A DNA stretch of 64,000 nucleotides from the NCBI GenBank assembly GCA_026874595.1, contig CM049318.1, forward strand, positions 11,637,241-11,701,240, written 5' to 3'. Of the stretch, positions 28,601 to 37,600 are shown one piece after another. The position numbers and the translations under genes were made by a program. Position 1 is the stretch's first letter. Every line of letters begins with the position of its first letter. The stretch comes from Sipunculus nudus (Eukaryota; Annelida; Sipuncula; Golfingiida; Sipunculidae). The notes below the pieces were generated by a model. The model searched no databases and was not told the origin of the DNA. It worked only from the letters and a program-made list of their open reading frames with translations.

Positions 28601-31600
28601 GACTTAATGGTGCTCAAATTTTGGAGATGGAAAACAGATTCACAGAAGTAGGTTATTGAATTAATGAAATTTATCTCATCTACTGAGGCTAAATGTAAAG
28701 ATAACACTGACAGCTTATGCATTTAATGAAATTTAAAGGCCATTTCTCAGAGTGCCTGGTATATACACTTCTGATATATAAGGTTAATATGTTAGATATA
28801 TTTTACAGTTTCAGTTTAAACACAGATGTAGACTTGCCTCATTCTGATAGAGTTACAGCAGTCAAGTTTCACCCAAAGAACACCATGGTGGTGTCTACGA
28901 GTGAGGATAAATCATTCAAGATTTGGGCCCTTGTGGACGACACAGATATCTATAGTAAGTGAAAACACAGACCACAATGGAGTATTGTTGAACTAAAGCT
29001 GAATTTTGGTCAAGTAATGATATATAAATAATATATAAAATCAGTTTAATTACATACATACAGAACAGCATGCCTTGAGGTTTTCTACAAATACAGCTGA
29101 GTAACATGACTCAAAGTGTTATGTCATTTCAATACTCATGTCATGAGTTTTATTACATAAACATAATTGTGAGCTGTTTCTGTATTAATGAGAATTTTTT
29201 CTGATAAAGTTTATACGCCAGAGTAAGCAAACCCAAAATGTTCGCTTATTGGGCCTATTATCGCCCAAACATGCCTCATTCCCGTGTATCTAGGTCACAC
29301 TTCCATTTCCTGTAATCATTTTTTTCTTCTGGCGTCTGCCATGATGGACGTGTAATCACGCTCTGCGCGATTCGTCCACTGTTTTGGTTTGTACAGTCGG
29401 GTTTGCCAACTGAATTGTAAGTAGTGCTTCTTTTTCCCTTCCGCCATGGAGACCCCTCTTATTGTGCTCCTTGCGGTTAATTAATCCCCACTTGGGATTC
29501 TCACCCCACTTGTTTCACCTGCCGTTCCCACAATGACCTTGCCGGGGCCCTGCAGATCCCTGCTCCTATTGTCAGACCTGATCGTCTGACAAATGGGCCA
29601 TGTTCCATGCATTGTGAAGTCATTCACCCGGTCACTCGTTACCTCGGCTCCCAGGGCATATCTGTGCTTCCTCACCTGGCCGATTGGCTTGTCCATGCGG
29701 CTGCTTGCTCTTTCTTAATGGCGCACCGCACCCGGGTTCTGGATTACTCGGGAACCTTGGCTTCCTTGTCAATACAGAGAAGTCCCAGCTCATTCCCAAC
29801 TGGTCCTTCCCGTTTCTGGGTGTGTCTCCCGATTTTCCGTCAGGGACTGCGTCTCTGCCGCGCACATTGCTCTCCCGCTCATGAGGCCGATTCATTCCTT
29901 TATTGCATCTCACTGTATTGATTTTCGTGCCGCTGCTTCTCTTCCCGGCACTCTCAACTGGGCAGACAATTTCGTTCCGTTCGGTCGGTAAAATCTCAGT
30001 CCGGTTCAGTCTCTCCTGCGCGCTCACAGCCTTATCTGTCTGGGTTCGATTCTTCCCACAGTCCTCCCGTTTCCTCTCCCGTGGCGTACCCTTCGTCTCT
30101 GGCTGGACCTTCCCTTTCTCCTTCAGGGAGTTCCTTTTTCTCAGGAGATCCATTGTACGGTATTCCCAGACACGTCTCACCTCGGTTGGGGTGACCATAT
30201 GGCCGATCTCTGCGCCTTGGGGGTCTGGTCCCTGTCAGACTGCCTCCTTCATATCAATGTCCTCGAATTTTGGGCCGTCCGTGGCGCACTCTTCCGTTGG
30301 TCCCGCCGCTTAATAGGCTGTCACATACTTGTCATGCCCGTCTAAACCACGGTGGTGGCCTGTATAAACCATTCTAGCAGACGCACTTTCACGTCAGTGA
30401 CATGTCTGCATCGCCGTGCGACCGTCTCTCCGTCCACCCGCCCTCCGTTTGGTCTCACTGGTTTCTCTCGGCGTTTCCGGTGCCCCGACTCATCTGCCGT
30501 ATCCTCCTCCGTCTGTCCCGTGCGGCCCAGACGGATCTCCTCCTCCCATTCATCCTGCGACTCCCTGTTTTCCCTGTGGCGCTCCATTTTCTCATGTCCA
30601 CCGCTTCTTCTACCGCTCTGGATCAATCTCCCGTCGTTCCCATGAGCATGCCGTACATTTCAGTCGTGCCCTCAGTGCGCATGCGTCCTCTCATCGGTCA
30701 TCTCAAGGATCTGGTCCTTTCACATCCAGCTGCTCTCCTTGCCTCGGCTCCACGTCGCCGTTCTTGGGACCGCATCTCTGACTCCCGGTGACGTCTCTTC
30801 ACCGGTTGGCCGTCTGCCCACGGATCTCCTTTAGTTCCGTCGCTTGCGATGCTTTTCGTATTCTTCGGTTATTTCCTACAGGTTCAACATTTATCATAAC
30901 CGTCTCTTAGTGGCTATCGTGCCGCCCTGCTGTAGGTCCTCCGTCCGCGGAGTCACGATAGTGTCATCCATTGGTGACAGATTATATCATTGGGGTACGT
31001 GGCCCCACTTCTCGTCCTCGCTCCGTCCCTTCTTCCTGGCATCTGGACATTTTCTTACACCACCTCCGCAGAACCCCTTAGGTACCGCTTCGGTCGGCGC
31101 ATCTTCTACTTTTGCCTAGGGAAATGGTTTCCTCCTTGCTATTGGGTCTGCTGGTCGCCGCTCTGAGCTTCATGCCCTAGTGGCCAACTTGCAATTTACA
31201 CAACATTGCGTCCGCCGATTCCTTGGCCACCTTACCTTTCCCTACGGAATTTATAAGAAGAACCATCATTCGATGATCCTCCATTAACCTGGCACGTTCC
31301 GGCCCTCCCTCACGGACAGTCCCGTTACGAGGCTAACATTTGCCCTGTTCGTGCTTTACGTTACTCTCTTAAAGCTACTCATTCTTATAAGGGGGGGGGG
31401 CGCAAGAAGTTTCTTTCAACGAAAGTCATCATTTCAAACAAAGAAATTAGCCCTATCACCATTAGTGCATGGCTAAAAGCTACCATTATCTCAGCATATG
31501 AATCAGCTTCTCCATCAACCTTAGACCAGCTTCACGTCAAAGCTCATGACATCAGGGCCCTTTCTACATCTTTGGGCCGTTTATTGGGGATATCCCCAAA

Positions 31601-34600
31601 CCCACTGGTCAAGAAGGCTATTGGAAGTTGCCTTCTACATTCACCCGCTTATATCTCAAGGATGTCAATTTACAAGCTTCGGGCCTTTATTCCTTGGGCC
31701 ATGTGATTACGGAGGTTGAGGTCCTACAATTCTCCAGTCCGTCCTCGCCTCCTGTATCTGTTCCGACACCAAAGTCTTCAGCTGCTCCATCACTGCTGTG
31801 ATGTTCTCTTCATTCCATCGTTCCAGGTAGGTATCCCCTCCCTACGGTTTATCTGTTATATTCTCATTAATACAGAAACAGCTCACAATTATGTTTACGT
31901 AATAAAACCCCCCATTCCCTCCCTGTGAATGGTGGTTTTGTTAGTAAACTGTTGTGAGCTTTTCTGTATTACAAACAACGCTCCCTCCCAGTCCACTTCA
32001 TTCCGCCATCGAAAAAAGTGACTACAGGAAACGGAAGTGTGACCTAGATTCACGGGAACGAGGCGGGTTTGGGCGATAATTGGCCCAATAAGGGAACATT
32101 TTCGGTTGGCTTACTCTGGCGTATAAACTTTAACAGAGAAAATTCTCATTAATACAGAAAAGCTCACAACAGTTTACTAACAAAACCACCATTCACAGGG
32201 AGGGAATGGGGGGGATCTACTGAGACATTTTCGTTCACTTACAATTTAGATCTTTTAACCAAACTTTTCATCCCAAACCTTCCATCTTAAAGATATTGCT
32301 CACCTGCCAATAGTGGAAGAAACTTACAGATTCCAGGGTCACAAGGCTAAAGGTCAAGGTCACATGAGTCATCTGTCCACATATCTGTTCCCAGATGATA
32401 GTTCCAAGTTGGATTTAAATATTGGTTTCAAACTTGACTTATATACAGTTTTGGTAGACAGATGGGCTTCGAACTTTATCACATGACCCACATTTTGTTA
32501 AAGCTCAAAAACATATCCTTTTAGACAAATTCAGCTGAGCGTTGAGACCCATGGGTATGTAGTTTTGTCAGAAATGAAGCTTTAAATAACAACCTTTAAT
32601 TTGCCAAAATGAGCTGATACATAATTTATATTTACACCTTTCCAGTTGGGAATGCTATATGTTCATTTCAACTGTGGTTATATAATGAATTATACACTAA
32701 GTAAAATACTTTGAAATATTTTGAATTATCATGGCAAGTTGTTCATAGAAGACAGGTTGGAATGATATTTTTTTTCTCCAGGAGAGAACCAGTGCTGGAA
32801 CTGTGAGTCTGTTGGCTTTTACCGAGACCAGCCTGCTCATGATGCAGACTTCTCAGCAGATGGATCCATTCTGGCAGTTGCTTTTGGAATGACCTTGACC
32901 TTGTGGGATCCAGACACAAATGAACTGCAAGCTACGCTGCCCTACTGTGTGACCAGGGAAACTGTCCGGTAAGTCTTGAAAAGTGATATAAAAAAGAATA
33001 TAAGAGAATGGTACAAGGAATATAATACAACTGATCTCTGAGCTGCAGGTTAATATTCCAACCATGAACAAGGCATCTCAAAGTTAAAACAAAATGTTTA
33101 AAGCGATAATTGTTATTATTCATAGAAAAATTCTATTTTGTTATTAGTACCATGGGACAGTAAACTTAAACTTCAATTACATGTTAAGAGAGTAATGTCT
33201 TGCATGCACATTTTGGTATGTTTTGTACATAAGTTTTCATACTGTTTCAATTAGTGGTGTGCTAATTAATCAGTTAAATGAATGATTGGTCATTTTCTTC
33301 CATAATGAATTAAATTGATTGTACTTTTGCATAATCATTCAAAAACAATTATGTATGCTCATCAAAGAAGTCATATTATCCTGATAAAATATTCTTATTC
33401 TGTCAGTGATATAAGAAAGACAGGGCCGTAAATAGTGAACAGCATTAAATTTCCATGTGTGACGAATAACTGTAAACAACTCAGCCATTATCTTGACCTT
33501 TCAGTGTGTGGTGTAGAAATATACTGAATTTACTTGATCAATATTTAGTTTCAATTTCATATAGTATTTTTCAAGATTTTACAGATTGCATGTAAAATAA
33601 TCAATTAATAATTGATAATTGGTTGTTTTCTTCTTTCAATCATGGAATATAATTTTATTACCTATTTTTTTACCACTAGTTTTAATATCAGATTTTAACT
33701 TTTTAAGGTTTTTTAGCTAAGCTGACTATAAGTCATCCGAGCTATAGTCGTGGTCCGTCGTCCGTCCCTCTGTCTTGCCATCCATCCGTCCGTAGATGTG
33801 GCACGTTTTGAAACCGTAAGACCTAGGAATCCAAAATTTGGCATAATGTTAGATGTCCCCAAGATCTCCTACCAAGCCGAAAACTGGGTCTTTGCGACTT
33901 CATTCCTTTTAGAAATTAAGGGTAAACCTCAATTTTTTATTGAAAACCTATTTTTACACTTTAGGACTGCCTAATATCAAAACCACTCATCTGTTTTTCC
34001 TCATATTTACCATAATTATTCCTCTATAAAGTTCCTATGTACATGCCATAAATTATGTCTGTATTATGTAAATTTAAAAAGTTATGGGCCCAAACATAAT
34101 GCATTGTGTAAAAAATCAGGAAAGATATTTGATCACTTAACACAAAATATGTTAAAGCTATAAACTTTTTTTTTCCAGTAATATAACTTTAATTAATCAA
34201 AATTAAATTGTATACCAAAAATTAGATCAAAATCTTTTAAATTTTTTAAAATATTAACAAAAATAAAAAATTGGTACCTTAAATTTTGCCCAACTTTGAC
34301 CACGGCACGTTTTTTTCCTGTAAGTACTGTGGATTTAATTTTCACAGCATGTTTTATTTAGCATTTTGTCTGTAAACACCATCAATTTGAAACCAGTTGA
34401 TCAAAAACTGTAGATTTTATTCAAGTTTTCAAGCACCATGTAACATATTGTTTACATCAAGCTAGTGTCATGCAGTTTGCAAGTGCTCAACTCCCCAGCT
34501 TCAGCTCTCAGTTCCTCAAATTTGGCATGCAATTAGATGTCTCAAAAATCCCCTACCATGCCAAGAATTTGGTCACTAGGACTTAATACCTTCGAGATAT

Positions 34601-37600
34601 TAATGAAAAACATTTTTCCATTAAAAACCCATTGTTACACTTCAAGACTGCCTAATATCAAAACCACTGATCTGACTTTAATCATATATAATATACATAT
34701 CTTTCTATACATTCTCTATGCACATTCCAGAAATGATGTCAGTATTGCGTAATTGTTTTAAGTTTTGGGCCCAAACATAATGCACTTTGTAAAAAATCAA
34801 GAAATATATTTACTCCCTTAACAAGAGGATTGCTGAAGCTAGAGATTTTTTGTCAGGGATGTAACATTATTTAATCAAGATTCAATTGAATACCAAAAAT
34901 TAGTTCTGAATTTTTCAAATTTTATAAGTTATTAGTATAAATATAAAATAAGTACCTTAAATTTTGCCCAACTTTGAGCATGGCATGTTTGTTTCCTGTG
35001 AGCACTGTTGATATAATTTTCATATCATGCACACATAAAGATTTCAGCTTTTTAGTTTAAAAAGCTGAAAGAAATTGGCCAAAAATTGTAGCTTTTATTA
35101 ATGTTTTTATGAGACCATGTCAGACCTTGGCTCTCTGTAGCACCTCTAGAGTCACCTGTATGTTGACCTTGTTGAACTTTCAGCAAATTATGCATGCTTG
35201 AGGCGAGGCATAAACTGGGGCTCCAGGCAGCTTATTATATAATGGCCAGCCACAGTTGATCCAGGTGTCCAACCCAACTCGTCTAGTAGTTTTAACCAAT
35301 AACATAACAATAAACAATAAATTAATAACTTTTTATTGGTCTTTAATAACAAATTAAAGAAAAATAGAAAAGGGAATTTGTTAGTTGATAATAACAGGAA
35401 CTTAACTTGCAGTTACCGATGATATAAGAATCATGTATCGATGGATAGAATGTCACGTATTCCAAATAACACCATGCAGTCACCTATGGTATTTTTCAGT
35501 TCAATTTTAATGATAAAAAAGTAAATCATATTATTCATTACTAATCATTAGGGATCATATGAAGGAAAATTAATGATAGACAAAGATGCAGTTGATATTA
35601 TTATTATCTAGATTCCTACTGTGTCTATAGTTAGTACATTGATGTGAAATTAGTCCAAAATGAATATATTACATTTTTTTTTTAATATAAATAAAATCCA
35701 TAAAACCAGGTACTTATGATCATTATTTAAATGTGTGAATTTTGTATATTCTGGATTCTCAACATCATTGTTTGGTGAAAACTGAATAAATACCAGACAT
35801 GGTGCGAATACTTTGCAATTGTATTTAAACACAAATATGAATATGTACACCATTATAAAATTTCTTTCATAAGAATGGGAATTCAGGTAAAAATGAAAGT
35901 ATATGAATACTAGTGCAAATACTTCAAAAATGTATTAATGAATGCATTCACAAATATATTCTTTAATATTATTTTAATAATCATTTCAGTTATATTTCAT
36001 TTTAAAAAATCATATGATTCTCTTATTTTTAATAAAAGTTATATTTGGGACAATATTTGTAATTTTTTTAATAAATAGTTAAACTCTTATATCATATGTT
36101 CTGCATATAAATTATATGGCAAAGTCAAAATCTGTGTGACAATCGCACTCCATTTGTTTATAAAATAAATGAAATTAATCCTTTTTCCTGTCTCCAAAGG
36201 TACTATCAAAATCATACATAAGCTAAACAACAACAACTCATAATACAGCTTATTTTTATTACCACATAAAACCAGCATGTGCCTCATTTCTAAATCATAT
36301 TTTTTATCATATATAACAGCTGAGCGCCGTGACCCATAGGTCCCTTGTTTTTAACTGGACCATGTAAACTTGTATATGTATTTGATACTGGAGGTATTAA
36401 CATGTTGAAGTCATGCTGGTTTATGTCAGGTCAGAAACATGATGTTTTGTATTTGTAGAAAAGTTGTATTTGGTCGGGGAGATGCCTCTCACCTGCTGAT
36501 CAGTACAACACGGACGAGGCTGATCGTACACAACCTGCTGACGATGTCGGTCCTGTGGACGGTGGCTGTTCCCGTTAACCTACTTATCCGTGATGACTCA
36601 TCCAGCATCATGGCAGCAGTTACCACGGAGAATGAATGTAAGTGTAATTAAAATAATATGTAATGTGTGCAGAATTCAAAGGGTAACTTTTACTCATGAA
36701 AAATTATATGCATACAACATAAATCTAAAACTTCAGTTTAGCATATGTTTAAAGTCTCTGCAGTATTTTTATATCCATATCTAGAATATCAGAATAAATG
36801 CATCATTGATAAAATGTTTTTAATAAATATAATATGAAATTTAAATTTTATTCAAGCAGAACAAGCCCTCTGAAACAAACAGTTCTTTATCACATCTATT
36901 GAAACATTTTGTTCTTTGAGTAATTTGTGAAAAATTGCATATTCATAGTTTTTGGGCACAAAATTAAAAACTGCAAAAATACCCTGTTCTACAGAAAGTT
37001 TTATTTCCTGCACATTTCAGTGATTGTGTTCAACCCTTCAAAGTCACAGCCAATCTACAGACACTCCAGATTATCGTCATCTCCTGTGGTTGGTGGTATT
37101 TTTATCCAGCGTTTTGAGCAGGCCACAAGTCTACCTCGTGAGCTTTTGTGGCAGCAGCAAGTCCAGCTCTTCATGTATAATGCCCAGCAGGTCAGAATCC
37201 ATACTTACACCAGAATAGACTGGTTCAATGGTCATTTATAGCCATTATTGGAACTCATAACAAGTTATTACTCATCTTGACTATTGAATAATTGACTTGT
37301 GATAATTTATGAATAACTGTGGATAAAACAACTTGCCAAATCACCTTTCAGATGAATAACTTTTAAAATTCATTCTTAATATGACAGTTTGTGTGCCATC
37401 TGTGATTGTACCCTTCATTATTTCTGAAGTCAGAGATCAACCAGTTGCTGCTCTTAAAGTTGTCCTTTCTGTATCTAATTCCAAAACCTCTCATTGGGTG
37501 TCACATAAAAATTTGGGTAAACAGTTAAATTTCTGTTCAAGTCAGCTCCCATCTTGGGTCAGTCATAACACTGTGATCACATATGTGGAATATTCAAACT

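Larger units (their letters stand above)
29169..32168 (+). mobile_element. Decayed DIRS-type tyrosine-recombinase retrotransposon, WDR75 intron 12
   Basis: Inverted terminal repeats of about 165 bp flank it (29169-29334 and about 32003-32168, sharing GTTTATACGCCAGAGTAAGC). An internal complementary region lies at about 31855-31975. The interior is GC-rich compared with its surroundings. Broken frames resemble DIRS reverse transcriptase at about 29610-29890 (LADWL in place of the catalytic motif; [15 protein letters not shown]), RNase H at about 30180-30310 ([14 protein letters not shown]) and the tyrosine recombinase C-terminus at about 31490-31740 ([21 protein letters not shown]). Several frameshifts and a total of only 3 kb show it is internally deleted and inactive. 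It lies in the same orientation as WDR75. Confidence 0.85.

Noticed and set aside
29903-30791. Several overlapping open frames of 90-190 codons on both strands
   Set aside because: They are shadows in the GC-rich DIRS remnant. Only the fragments matching RT, RNase H and recombinase are meaningful.
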